The position numbers and the translations under genes are program-made. Source: Azospirillum sp. (GTDB taxonomy: Bacteria; Pseudomonadota; Alphaproteobacteria; Azospirillales; Azospirillaceae). Taken from it: a stretch of 43,008 bases of DNA. The stretch is from NCBI GenBank assembly GCA_027486405.1, contig JAIXPD010000050.1:1-43008 (forward strand). Direction: 5' to 3'. The stretch's first letter is position 1; every line of letters begins with the position of its first letter. Shown here piece after piece: positions 19,257 to 27,461 of the stretch. The notes beneath the pieces were generated by a model. The model worked only from the letters and a program-made list of their open reading frames with translations. It was not told where the DNA came from and ran no database searches.

Positions 19257-20381
19257 TCAAGCCAGGCTTTGCGCGGCCTCCACAACCATCCATTCGGCCA
19301 GTGCGGGATCCTCGCAGTCGGTGAAGACGGCGACCGACAGCGGCCCCGATTCGCACGCGCCGCCGCCCGGACAATGATAAGCCGCCACGGTCAGACCCGG
19401 ACCGCCGCCGGTGTGGCCCCAAGCTCCACTGGATGCCCCGCCGGACGCCGCGCCACGCCCCGCGTCCCGCTCCACCATCAGCCCCAGGCCATAGCCCGGC
19501 TCGACCCAGGGCCGCCCGCCCATCGGGGCGTTGACCGGCGCGCCGTGGCACATCCGCTGCGCCAGCGCGGCGGGGAGATAGGCGGAATCCGACAGGCCAT
19601 GGACAAAACGGGCGGCGTCGCGCGCCGTCATCGCCGCCACCCCATGGGCGACCCAGCCGGGATGATAGCGGTCGGCCACCGCCGCCCCACCAAACAGCGG
19701 GCTGGTCCCGAACAGCAACCCGGCCAAATCCCCCCGCTCCACCGGCACGCTGGCGGAGGTCAGGCCCAGCGGCGCGAACACCTCCTCCCGCAGCGCCAGG
19801 GCAAAGGGCAGGCCGCTGGCCCGCACCAGCAGGCGGCTGACCAGCAAATAGCCGATGTTGGAATAGGCAAAGCTGCCGACCGGCGGTCCGGACAGGCCAC
19901 AGCGGGCCAAGAACTCCGCCTCGCTCCAGGGCGCTTCGCCCGCCGCAACCGCCTGATGGTAATCCGCCCGCCCGCCATAATCGGGCAGCCCGGCGCGGTG
20001 TTCCAACAGGTTCGCCACCGTCACATCCTCGGCGCGGTCGGCCCGTTTCGGGTCGGCCAGTTCCGGCAGCCACCGCGCCGCCGGACCATCCAGATCGACC
20101 AGCCCACGCGCGGCCAGCCGCAGCACCGCCGCCGCGATCAGGCTCTTGGTCAGGCTGTAGACCAAACCGCGCGCGTCCGGCGAGGGGCGCAGGGAGACCA
20201 GCCCGTGCCGAGCCAACCCGACGCTCCAGTTCCGTCCGCCCTGCTGCACCGACAGCACCGCCACCGTGGCGGCCTGCGCGGAAGCGGCCCCGGTGGATCC
20301 GGCGCTTTCGTTCAACAGCCGCTGCAACCCGTCGATCAAAACCGCCATGCGGGCCGGATCATCCAACACGTCGGCCATCAT
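19257..20381 (-). CDS. Serine hydrolase, beta-lactamase/DD-peptidase fold
   Basis: A 374-residue class C-like serine hydrolase. S76 and K79 form SxxK in YSLTKS, Y173-S-N175 forms the YxN motif in FAYSNIGYLL, and HTGGGPG near residue 333 replaces the KTG motif. Such proteins may be esterases, D-aminopeptidases or peptidases; true lactamase action is not implied. No signal peptide is visible, so it is likely cytoplasmic. ATG 20381 has AAGGGG just upstream; a second ATG follows at once. Confidence 0.88.
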   Translation of the reverse strand: MMADVLDDPARMAVLIDGLQRLLNESAGSTGAASAQAATVAVLSVQQGGRNWSVGLARHGLVSLRPSPDARGLVYSLTKSLIAAAVLRLAARGLVDLDGPAARWLPELADPKRADRAEDVTVANLLEHRAGLPDYGGRADYHQAVAAGEAPWSEAEFLARCGLSGPPVGSFAYSNIGYLLVSRLLVRASGLPFALALREEVFAPLGLTSASVPVERGDLAGLLFGTSPLFGGAAVADRYHPGWVAHGVAAMTARDAARFVHGLSDSAYLPAALAQRMCHGAPVNAPMGGRPWVEPGYGLGLMVERDAGRGAASGGASSGAWGHTGGGPGLTVAAYHCPGGGACESGPLSVAVFTDCEDPALAEWMVVEAAQSLA

Positions 20382-20490
20382 CCACCCCTTGCCCTGCGCA
20401 CCCACGCGCGTTTGTCCATACCGGACAGAATGGGCAAATTTCAGACCGGAAACAGTGGGTGGACTCCCATTCGGGTTGGACGCAGTGGGG

Positions 20491-20529
20491 AAAACGGCAA
20501 CGGGGCCGGAAGGTCGCCCTTCCAGCCCC
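20491..20529 (-). terminator. Intrinsic terminator of ppdK
   Basis: On the minus strand GGGGCTGGAAGG pairs with CCTTCCGGCCCC with one mismatch and a short loop, and is followed by a TTTT run 11 bases after the stem. It stands 28 bases past the ppdK stop. Confidence 0.55.
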
Positions 20530-20556
20530 GCGCGTGTGTCAGCCGTCGATCCGCGA

Positions 20557-23247
20557 TCAGTCGCGCTTGACGGTGTCGCTGTTCAACGCCGCCTGCGCCG
20601 CCGCCAGACGGGCAATCGGCACGCGGTAGGGCGAGCAGGAGACGTAATCCAGCCCCACCGACTCGCAGAAGGTGATCGAGGCCGGATCGCCGCCATGCTC
20701 GCCGCAGATGCCCAGCTTGATGCCCGGGCGGGTGGCCCGGCCACGCTCGGCGGCGATGGCGATCAGTTCGCCCACGCCGGTGGTGTCGAGCGTCTGGAAC
20801 GGGTCATGCTCGAAAATGCCCTGGCGCTGGTATTCCGGCAGGAAATTGCCGACGTCGTCGCGCGACAGGCCGAAGGTGGTCTGCGTCAGGTCGTTGGTGC
20901 CGAAGGAGAAGAACTCCGCCGACTGGGCGATGTCCGCCGCGCGCAAGGCCGCGCGCGGCAGCTCGATCATGGTCCCGACCAGATACTCGAAGCTCTGCCC
21001 GGTGGTGGCCATCACCTCCTTGGCGACGCGGTCGACCACCGCCTTCAGGATGTCCAGCTCCTTCTTGGTGCCGACCAGCGGGATCATCACCTCCGGCGTC
21101 ACCGTGGTTCCGCTGGTCTTGGAGACCTCGGCGGCGGCGGCGAAGATGGCGCGGGCCTGCATCTCGTAGATTTCCGGATAGGAAATGCCCAGACGGCAGC
21201 CGCGATGCCCCAACATCGGGTTGGCTTCGTGCAGTTGCGTCACGCGGTGGCGCACCCGCAGCGGGTCGGTCCCGGTGGCCTTGGCGACCTCCGCCATGTC
21301 GGCGTCGGTGTTGGGCAGGAACTCGTGCAGCGGCGGATCCAGCAGGCGGATCGTCACCGGCAGCCCGGCCATGATGGTGAAGAGATCGACGAAATCCTGC
21401 TTCTGGAACGGCTCCAGCTTGGCCAGCGCGGTGCGGCGGCCCTCTTCGCTTTCCGCCAGGATCATTTCGCGCACGGCCAGGATGCGGGCCGGGTCGAAGA
21501 ACATGTGCTCCGTGCGGCACAGGCCGATGCCTTCGGCCCCGAACTTGCGCGCCGTGCGGGCGTCCAGCGGGGTTTCGGCGTTGGTGCGGATCTTCATGCG
21601 GCGGATGCCGTCGGCCCAGCCCATCAGGGTGGCGAAATCGCCCGACAATTCCGGCTGGATGGTCGGAACCTCGCCCAGCATGACTTCGCCGGTCGAACCA
21701 TCGATGGTGACGATGTCGCCTTCCTTGATGGTGACGCCGCGCACCGACATCTGCTTGGTCTTGTAATCGATGCGCAGTTCACCGGCCCCCGACACGCAGG
21801 CCCGGCCCATGCCGCGCGCCACCACCGCCGCGTGGCTGGTCATGCCGCCCCGGCTGGTCAGGATGCCGCGCGCCGCGTGCATGCCGTGGATGTCTTCCGG
21901 CGAGGTTTCGATGCGGCAGAGGATGACCGAATCGCCGACACCGGCCATCTGCTCGGCCTCGTCGGCGTTGAACACCACCTTGCCCGACGCCGCACCCGGC
22001 GAGGCGGGCAGGCCCTTGGCGATCACCTTGCGGTCGGCCTTGGGGTCCAACGTGGGGTGCAGAAGCTGGTCGAGCGAGGCCGGGTCGATGCGCTTGACCG
22101 CCTCGTTCCGGTCGATCACACCCTCGTTGGCGAGATCGACGGCGATCTTCAGCGCCGCCGGGGCGGTGCGCTTGCCGTTGCGGGTTTGCAGCATGAACAG
22201 CTTGTTCTGCTGCACCGTGAATTCGATGTCCTGCATGTCGCGGTAATGCAGTTCCAGCTTGAGGCGCACCTCGTTGAGCTGGTTGAACACGTCCGGCATC
22301 ACCTCTTCCATCGCGGGGAGGTCGGACTTGTTGGCGATCTTGCCCGCGATGGTCAGATGCTGGGGCGTGCGGATGCCGGCCACCACGTCCTCGCCCTGGG
22401 CGTTGACCAGATATTCGCCGTAGAAGGCGTTTTCACCGGTGGACGGGTTGCGGGTGAAGGCCACGCCGGTGGCGCAATCCTCGCCCATGTTGCCGAACAC
22501 CATGCACTGCACGTTGACGGCGGTGCCCCAATCGGCGGGAATGTCGTGCAGGCGGCGGTAGGTGATGGCCCGCGCGTTCATCCACGAGCCGAACACCGCG
22601 CCCACCGCGCCCCACAGCTGTTCCTGGACGTCCTGCGGGAAGGGGGTGCCGAGTTCGCGTTCGACCGCCTTCTTGTAATCCTCGATCACGGCCTGCCAGT
22701 CGGCCGCGCTCAGATCGGTGTCGAGGCTGTAATTCTTGTCGCGCTTGTGGCTGTCGAGGATGTCCTCGAAATGGTGATGATCCACGTCGAGCACGACGTT
22801 GGAGTACATCTGGATGAAGCGGCGGTAGCTGTCATAGGCGAAACGCGCGTCGCCCGAGCGCAGGGCCAGACCGCGCGCCGTCTCGTCGTTGAGGCCGAGG
22901 TTGAGGACCGTGTCCATCATGCCCGGCATCGACGCCCGCGCGCCCGACCGGACGGAAACCAGCAGCGGGTTCGCGGGTTCGCCGAAATTGGCCCCCATCG
23001 CCGTTTCCAGACGGGCAACGGCGGCGGCGACCTGGGTTTTCAGCTCCGGCGGGTAAGCCCGGCCGTTGGCGTAAAAATAGGTGCACAGTTCGGTCGTGAT
23101 GGTGAAGCCGGGGGGAACCGGCAGGCCCAGATTGGCCATTTCGGCCAGATTGGCGCCCTTGCCGCCCAGCAGGTTCTTCATCTCGGCCCGCCCTTCGGTG
23201 GCACCGCCGCCGAAGCTGTAGACCCACTTGCTCTCGCCCTGGCCCAT
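20557..23247 (-). CDS. ppdK: Pyruvate, phosphate dikinase
   Basis: An 896-residue enzyme that interconverts pyruvate + ATP + Pi and PEP + AMP + PPi. The N-terminal ATP-grasp domain opens with GGKGANLAEMANLGLPVPPG; the swivelling phosphohistidine domain has RGGMTSHAAVVARGMG; the C-terminal PEP/pyruvate barrel ends with FFSFGTNDLTQTTFGLSRDD and GICGEHGGDP. Length is typical. I start at ATG 23247 (MGQGESKWVY) with GAGG nine bases before; an ATG three codons upstream is the alternative. It lets the cell make PEP from pyruvate, consistent with growth on organic acids; glucokinase lies next upstream. Confidence 0.97.
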   Translation of the reverse strand: MGQGESKWVYSFGGGATEGRAEMKNLLGGKGANLAEMANLGLPVPPGFTITTELCTYFYANGRAYPPELKTQVAAAVARLETAMGANFGEPANPLLVSVRSGARASMPGMMDTVLNLGLNDETARGLALRSGDARFAYDSYRRFIQMYSNVVLDVDHHHFEDILDSHKRDKNYSLDTDLSAADWQAVIEDYKKAVERELGTPFPQDVQEQLWGAVGAVFGSWMNARAITYRRLHDIPADWGTAVNVQCMVFGNMGEDCATGVAFTRNPSTGENAFYGEYLVNAQGEDVVAGIRTPQHLTIAGKIANKSDLPAMEEVMPDVFNQLNEVRLKLELHYRDMQDIEFTVQQNKLFMLQTRNGKRTAPAALKIAVDLANEGVIDRNEAVKRIDPASLDQLLHPTLDPKADRKVIAKGLPASPGAASGKVVFNADEAEQMAGVGDSVILCRIETSPEDIHGMHAARGILTSRGGMTSHAAVVARGMGRACVSGAGELRIDYKTKQMSVRGVTIKEGDIVTIDGSTGEVMLGEVPTIQPELSGDFATLMGWADGIRRMKIRTNAETPLDARTARKFGAEGIGLCRTEHMFFDPARILAVREMILAESEEGRRTALAKLEPFQKQDFVDLFTIMAGLPVTIRLLDPPLHEFLPNTDADMAEVAKATGTDPLRVRHRVTQLHEANPMLGHRGCRLGISYPEIYEMQARAIFAAAAEVSKTSGTTVTPEVMIPLVGTKKELDILKAVVDRVAKEVMATTGQSFEYLVGTMIELPRAALRAADIAQSAEFFSFGTNDLTQTTFGLSRDDVGNFLPEYQRQGIFEHDPFQTLDTTGVGELIAIAAERGRATRPGIKLGICGEHGGDPASITFCESVGLDYVSCSPYRVPIARLAAAQAALNSDTVKRD

Positions 23248-23479
23248 AGCAAACATCCTCGCTCGCCCAATGGTCACTCGGAGCCGGTCCCGCGTGGTCA
23301 TCGCCGCCGCGTGGTCAAGACCTTTGACCGGCAACCCGCTGGAGCGACCTTCTAGCGTTCCAGGCGTGGGGATACAAGCGCGGCGGCGCACCAACCGCCG
23401 TCACCCCCCATCCCCCATGCGTAGGGTGTCTGCCGCGAACGGACGGTCAAAACGGCGTCCATCCGGTGGGCGATCAGGA

Positions 23480-24460
23480 TCAGACCGCGTCCGCCGCCTC
23501 GGCCAGCCCAAGGAAGGCGGGCAGCTCGTGCGTGATGACAAAGGTCGGAATCGGATCGAGAAACGCCCGCATCCGCCCCTTGTCGAGGAAGCGGTCGCGG
23601 AAGCTGGAGCGTTCGAACAGCGCCCCCAACCGGGGCACGATGCCGCCAGCGATGTAAACGCCGCCGCGCGCGCCGAGCGTCAGCGCCAGATTGCCCGCCA
23701 CCGTGCCGAGCATGCCGCAGAACATCGCCACCGCTTCCGCGCAGAGCGCATCGCCGCCCGCAAGCGCCGACTCGGTGATCGCCGCCGGGGTCAACGCCGT
23801 CGCGTCCGCGCCATCCAGTTCGGACAGCCCGCTGTGCAGATTGACCAGCCCCGGACCCGACAGCACGCGTTCCGCCGACGCATGGCCAAAACGCCCGCGC
23901 AACAGCTCCAGAACGGCGGCCTCGCGCGGGTCGGTTGCGGCCATGGTGACGTGACCGCCCTCCCCGGCCAGCGCCGACCAACGCCCGTCCGCGCCCGCGA
24001 CCAGCCCCGACACGCCCAGCCCGCTGCCCGGCCCGAGAACGGCGACGACGCCCCCCGGCTTGACCTCTCCCCCGCCGACGACGCGGCGGTCGGTGCGGGC
24101 CAGACGCGGGACCGACAGCGCCACGGCGGTGAAATCATTGATGACGGCCAGACCGTCCAACCCCAGCCCGTCGCGCACCCGGCTGATGGAGAATTCCCAG
24201 ACCAGATTGGTCATCGCCACATGGTCCGACGTGACCGGCCCGGCCACCGCAAAGGCCCCCCGGCGCGGGCGGCCCGGCGCGCCGACCTCCGCCAACCCCA
24301 CCGCCGCCAGATAGGCGCGGGCGGCGTCCTCCAGCGATGGATGATCCGCACAGCGCAAAATCCGCACCTCGCGGATGTCGCGCCCGTCGATCAGGCCGAA
24401 ACGGGCGTTGGTGCCGCCGATGTCGGCGACCAGGATCGGGGCTGCGGCGTGGTTCGTCAT
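23480..24460 (-). CDS. glk: Glucokinase
   Basis: A 326-residue ROK-unrelated (Glk family) glucokinase that phosphorylates glucose with ATP. The N-terminal phosphate-binding motif LVADIGGTNARFGLI, the catalytic VINDFTAVALSVPRL with its conserved N-D, the GPGSGLGVSGLV loop, EGGHVTMA and LGARGGVYIAGGIVPR all match. Usual length. Start ATG 24460; GGAT lies just before it. Transcribed in the same direction as ppdK, which is further downstream across a 230-base gap. Confidence 0.94.
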   Translation of the reverse strand: MTNHAAAPILVADIGGTNARFGLIDGRDIREVRILRCADHPSLEDAARAYLAAVGLAEVGAPGRPRRGAFAVAGPVTSDHVAMTNLVWEFSISRVRDGLGLDGLAVINDFTAVALSVPRLARTDRRVVGGGEVKPGGVVAVLGPGSGLGVSGLVAGADGRWSALAGEGGHVTMAATDPREAAVLELLRGRFGHASAERVLSGPGLVNLHSGLSELDGADATALTPAAITESALAGGDALCAEAVAMFCGMLGTVAGNLALTLGARGGVYIAGGIVPRLGALFERSSFRDRFLDKGRMRAFLDPIPTFVITHELPAFLGLAEAADAV

Positions 24461-24689
24461 GGATCCGGTGTGCGGTTGCGATCAGGGGGCGTGCCCGCGA
24501 CAGGCGCGCGGCGGTCGGTCGATAAATCTGGCACGGCCCTTCCCGCTTGGCGACGGGATTTCCACGCTGCGACGCAGCAAAATGAAGAAAATTACCCCCT
24601 ATCGCAGCCCACATTTTTCGCAATGCCGACTGTTAGGGTCACAGAAGCGAGGGCTGTCCTCCCTTCGGTTGGCCTCATCAGAGGAAGAT

Positions 24690-24770
24690 ATGAACCTGCT
24701 CAAGCAAATCCTCGAACTCCTGGCCCTGATTCTCGGGATCATCAAGCGGTTGCTTGATCTCCTGAGCTAA
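24690..24770 (+). CDS. 26-residue amphipathic peptide, type I toxin-like
   Basis: A tiny gene: ATG 24690 follows GAGGAA, stop TAA at 24768. The peptide starts MNLLKQILELLALILG and ends LLDLLS; 16 of 26 residues are Leu or Ile. Polar residues (N2, K5, Q6, E9, G16, K19, R20, D23, S26) fall on one face of a helix, the pattern of membrane-active peptides such as TisB or phenol-soluble modulins. A short stem CCTC-ATCA-GAGG (24673-24684) covers the ribosome binding site. The gene lies alone, divergent from glk, and is followed by a strong hairpin. Function is inferred from composition only. Confidence 0.6.
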   Translation: MNLLKQILELLALILGIIKRLLDLLS

Positions 24771-24784
24771 CAGGGCTGGGGAGT

Positions 24785-24812
24785 GCTGGGAAGGGCGGCA
24801 ACCCTTCCCAGC
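24785..24812. terminator. Strong hairpin after the peptide gene
   Basis: GCTGGGAAGGG pairs with CCCTTCCCAGC, an 11-bp perfect stem with a six-base loop. It starts 15 bases after the peptide stop, between convergent genes. No T-run directly follows on either strand, so termination would be weak or factor-assisted. Confidence 0.5.
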
Positions 24813-24868
24813 GCCCCACCAAAAATAGGATCGTTCCCCCGCCCCCGCAAGCCCGGCGTGCCGCCGCC

Positions 24869-25783
24869 TCAGCGCGGCTCCAGCCGGTCGCCGGGCAAGG
24901 CCCCCAGCGTCTGGACCAGTTCGCCCATGTGGCGGGCCAGCACGTCCAGGAAGGGCAGACGGGTCAGGGCGGTTTCGTCCATATAGAGATCGCGGGCGAT
25001 TTCGATTTGCAGGGCGTGGACGCCCTGGCGCGGACGCCCGTAATGACGGGTGGTGTAGCCCCCGGCGTAGGGGTTGTTGCGGTTCACCCGATAGCCCAGC
25101 CCGGTCAGGAAGGCGTCGGCGGCGTCGATCACCGCCGGGGCGCAGGCGTTGCCGTAACAATCGCCCAGCACGATGTCGGGCCGGTTGCGCCCCCGCTCGG
25201 CCGCCCGCTCGCCCCCCGGCGTGGTCCCCGACACGGCGATCGGCGACGGCATCGAATGGCAATCGATCAGCAGGGCGTGGCCGAAGGCCGCGCGGGTGTC
25301 GTCCACCAGACGGCGCAGCGCGTCGTGGTAGGGGGCGTGGCAGGCGTTGATCCGGGCCTGGGCCTCGGCAAAACGCAGGCGGCGCTTGTAGATGTCCTCG
25401 CCGTTCGCCACCACCCGCGCGATGGTCCCCAGCCCGGCGGCCACGCGCGGGGAGCGCGTGTTGACGTAGGCGGGCAGCGGGTCGATGAACATGTCGGCGT
25501 CGAGTTCATAGGCCTCGCGGTTGGCGTCCAGATAGGCGCGCGGGAACAGGGCGCGCAGCAGCGGGACCCCCAGCGCCGGGGCAAAGGCGAAAATCTCGTC
25601 GACGAAGCAATCCTCCGACTTGCGCAGCGCGCGGGCGTCGAGCCGGGCGGCGGCGAGGAAATCGTCGGGGTACTGGTTGCCGCTGTGGGGCGAGGCCAGC
25701 ACGAGCGGGTGACTCTGGCGCTCCGGAGCCAGGATCTCATAGGCCGGGACCGGCCCGGCGGCGGTGGCGTTCTCTGCGTTCAT
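24869..25783 (-). CDS. N-formylglutamate amidohydrolase family protein
   Basis: A 304-residue zinc hydrolase of the FGase family. PLVLASPHSGNQYPDDF at the N-terminus, RKSEDCFVDEIF, LLIDCHSMPSP and the C-terminal VHALQIEIARDLYMDE segment carry the expected metal ligands and catalytic residues. The classical enzyme (HutG) frees glutamate from N-formylglutamate in histidine breakdown, but no hut genes are nearby and many family members act on unknown substrates. ATG 25783 (MNAENATAAG) begins the conserved region; the longer frame upstream has a poor composition. Confidence 0.9.
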   Translation of the reverse strand: MNAENATAAGPVPAYEILAPERQSHPLVLASPHSGNQYPDDFLAAARLDARALRKSEDCFVDEIFAFAPALGVPLLRALFPRAYLDANREAYELDADMFIDPLPAYVNTRSPRVAAGLGTIARVVANGEDIYKRRLRFAEAQARINACHAPYHDALRRLVDDTRAAFGHALLIDCHSMPSPIAVSGTTPGGERAAERGRNRPDIVLGDCYGNACAPAVIDAADAFLTGLGYRVNRNNPYAGGYTTRHYGRPRQGVHALQIEIARDLYMDETALTRLPFLDVLARHMGELVQTLGALPGDRLEPR

Positions 25784-25980
25784 AATGGGTTCTGATGTAA
25801 TGGAGGTGGCGCGCCCTGTCACGATCCCGCCCCACCGCCGCCACCCCTCCGGGGAAAAAAAGATGCGGGCGGCCAAAACGGCCAACAAAAGTCTTGCCAC
25901 GCCCAGCGGATGCGGGTAGAAACCCGCCCACGCCGAACGGGGCGCTGGCAACCGCCACGCACCGCCACAGCGTATCGGAT

Positions 25981-26055
25981 GGGCGCGTAGCTCAGCGGGA
26001 GAGCACTACGTTGACATCGTAGGGGTCACTGGTTCAATCCCAGTCGTGCCCACCA
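25981..26055 (+). tRNA. tRNA-Val (GAC), copy 1
   Basis: A 75-base tRNA with encoded CCA. Acceptor GGGCGCG / CGTGCCC, anticodon arm CTACG-TTGACAT-CGTAG (anticodon GAC), T-arm ACTGG-TTCAATC-CCAGT. Its T-arm equals the one left at the distal end of the integrated element. Confidence 0.97.
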
Positions 26056-26119
26056 TCCACAAGGTCAACCGCTCCGTCGGGTGGCTTTGAAAGTTCGGAG
26101 ACAGATCGTCTCCCATTGC

Positions 26120-26196
<77 letters not shown>

Positions 26197-26200
26197 CCAT

Positions 26201-26277
<77 letters not shown>

Positions 26278-26280
26278 CAC

Positions 26281-26314
26281 GAAGGCCAGCAAGTTCAACG
26301 ACTTGCTGGCCTTC
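26281..26314. terminator. Perfect 14-bp hairpin just inside attL
   Basis: GAAGGCCAGCAAGT pairs perfectly with ACTTGCTGGCCTTC around the loop TCAACG, starting six bases after the tRNA CCA. It is element DNA and probably replaces the tRNA operon's own terminator, which now lies at 33890. It lacks a T-run, so it may serve RNA 3' processing rather than classical termination. Confidence 0.5.
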
Positions 26315-26332
26315 GCCATGTCTGGGGAACAG

Positions 26333-26370
26333 TGTCCCGAAACTGGACTGTCCCGAAACTGTCCCGAAAA
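26333..26370 (+). promoter_or_regulatory. Integrase arm-type repeats, left side (3 copies)
   Basis: TGTCCCGAAA occurs at 26333, 26349 and 26360, all in the same direction. The same 10-mer occurs twice just inside attR (33736, 33748). Clustered short repeats 60-140 bases inside each att core are the layout of arm-type binding sites for lambda-like integrases. The binding role is inferred. Confidence 0.6.
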
Positions 26371-26691
26371 ACTTCATTCGTTGACGTGTGCGTCGCTGGC
26401 GCCTTTCGTCGTCGGCGCTGGTGATTTTCTTCCCCCACCCAAATGGAAAAACCTCCACCCCCAGGGGTTCCGGTTTTCGCGTCGGCTGGCGGGCCTCCGC
26501 GAGACGAGCGGCGACGGGTATCGTCAACGCTCTCCGCGCCCGAAAGCAACGTTGCCGAGCCGCCCCGCGTGATCCACCGGCAAACGGCCTGTGACCTGTG
26601 GCCTGTGCGATCACGCCGCCAGCGTTTTGAGGCGCGCGGCGCATCGCCCTTGCCCGTGGATGACGGGGACGGCGGACGTGAGCCAACAAGA
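26371..26691. other. Element left flank without a recognised gene
   Basis: About 320 bases between the arm repeats and the stop of the first element gene. Several frames are open, but none has a ribosome binding site or protein-like composition that I trust. Confidence 0.4.
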
Positions 26692-26937
26692 TCATGGTGG
26701 AAACGGTCGGTAGTCCCGCAGAGCGACCAAATAGCAGCGGCGGGCGCGAAGTCGTGTGAGACGTGACGATCCGAATGTCTCCGGTGGCTGCCGTTGTTCA
26801 CACTCGCGAATTTCCCGGTCACAACAGGCGATGGCGAGTTCCACATCTTCGAATCGGCCATCTTCTGCGGCGACGGTGGCGGCGACCAACCGCCGCCGGT
26901 CCTCATAATCGCGCCAGCGCTCCAGCCAGTCATACAT
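26692..26937 (-). CDS. Small hypothetical protein of the element
   Basis: An 81-residue protein starting MYDWLERWRDYEDRRRLVAA, with a strong AAGGAGGAAA ribosome binding site. It is rich in Arg, Glu and aromatic residues, mostly helical, with two neighbouring cysteines (IACCDREIRECEQ). Not recognised. It overlaps the end of the traD-like gene by eight bases, so it is translated in the same unit and may be an accessory mobilization or regulatory protein. Confidence 0.65.
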   Translation of the reverse strand: MYDWLERWRDYEDRRRLVAATVAAEDGRFEDVELAIACCDREIRECEQRQPPETFGSSRLTRLRARRCYLVALRDYRPFPP

Positions 26938-27253
26938 GATGGCTTTCCTCCTTGGGGGCGCTGGGAAGCGGCGGCAGGCCAAGAATGGCGCGGTCGCGCG
27001 GTGTGACGACCACCGCGTTGAGCGTATCGAACAACAGTCCACGAAACCGGTCATCTCTACGGGCCGCCAACATGACCGCGCCACCGACAACGATCTTTCG
27101 CCGGGTGTCAGTCTTGCGGGCATCGGCGTTCAGTCGGGCAAGCGCCTGTTCCGCTCGGGCGCGGCGTTGTTCCGCAATTCGTCGGCGGACGGACAATTCG
27201 TCATCCGACAAACCGTCCAACCAGTTCGCCATGTCGTTTCCCGAAATCGTCAT
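26930..27253 (-). CDS. traD: TraD-like conjugal transfer protein
   Basis: A 107-residue protein. After an N-terminal arginine-rich coiled-coil segment (SVRRRIAEQRRARAEQALA), the core DTRRKIVVGGAVMLAARRDD fits the small TraD family of Ti-type and mobilizable plasmids (not the large TraD coupling ATPase). Such proteins accompany MobQ/TraA relaxases and probably help relaxosome assembly at oriT. ATG 27253 has GAAGGGG five bases upstream. It is divergent from the relaxase gene with oriT between them. Confidence 0.75.
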   Translation of the reverse strand: MTISGNDMANWLDGLSDDELSVRRRIAEQRRARAEQALARLNADARKTDTRRKIVVGGAVMLAARRDDRFRGLLFDTLNAVVVTPRDRAILGLPPLPSAPKEESHHV

Positions 27254-27390
27254 CCCTTCCCCTTCCATCATTCCGTCGCTTCCACAGATATCGACTACCT
27301 GAGGTCGCATAATCGCGATGGAAGAGGTGGGGCCGACCGGCGGGAAATAATCTTCGCTTCCCAACCAGTTGAACCTGAAGAAAACCCGGA

Positions 27391-27422
27391 AGGGCGCACT
27401 TATGGGTTTGCAGAGCAAACCC
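27391..27422 (-). other. Origin of transfer (RSF1010/MobQ-like oriT)
   Basis: On the minus strand GGGTTTGC-TCT-GCAAACCC forms an 8-bp hairpin and one base later comes TAAGTGCGCCCT. This hairpin-then-nic order and the nic core closely resemble the RSF1010-type oriT, where the relaxase cuts between GCG and CCCT. It sits between the divergent traD-like and relaxase genes, the usual oriT place. Confidence 0.75.
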
Positions 27423-27461
27423 GCGCGCTCTCCGAGGGAACCAAACAACGGGAGGACGACC

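Noticed and set aside
20266..23355. A 1029-codon plus-strand open frame
   Set aside because: It lies antisense to ppdK, glk-side DNA and has a His/Arg/Gln-rich composition typical of shadow frames; ppdK motifs on the other strand are unambiguous.
24529..24543. Sigma-54-like box TGGCACGGCCCTTCC upstream of the small peptide gene
   Set aside because: The -12 element reads TTCC instead of TTGC, losing the key G; too weak without other support.
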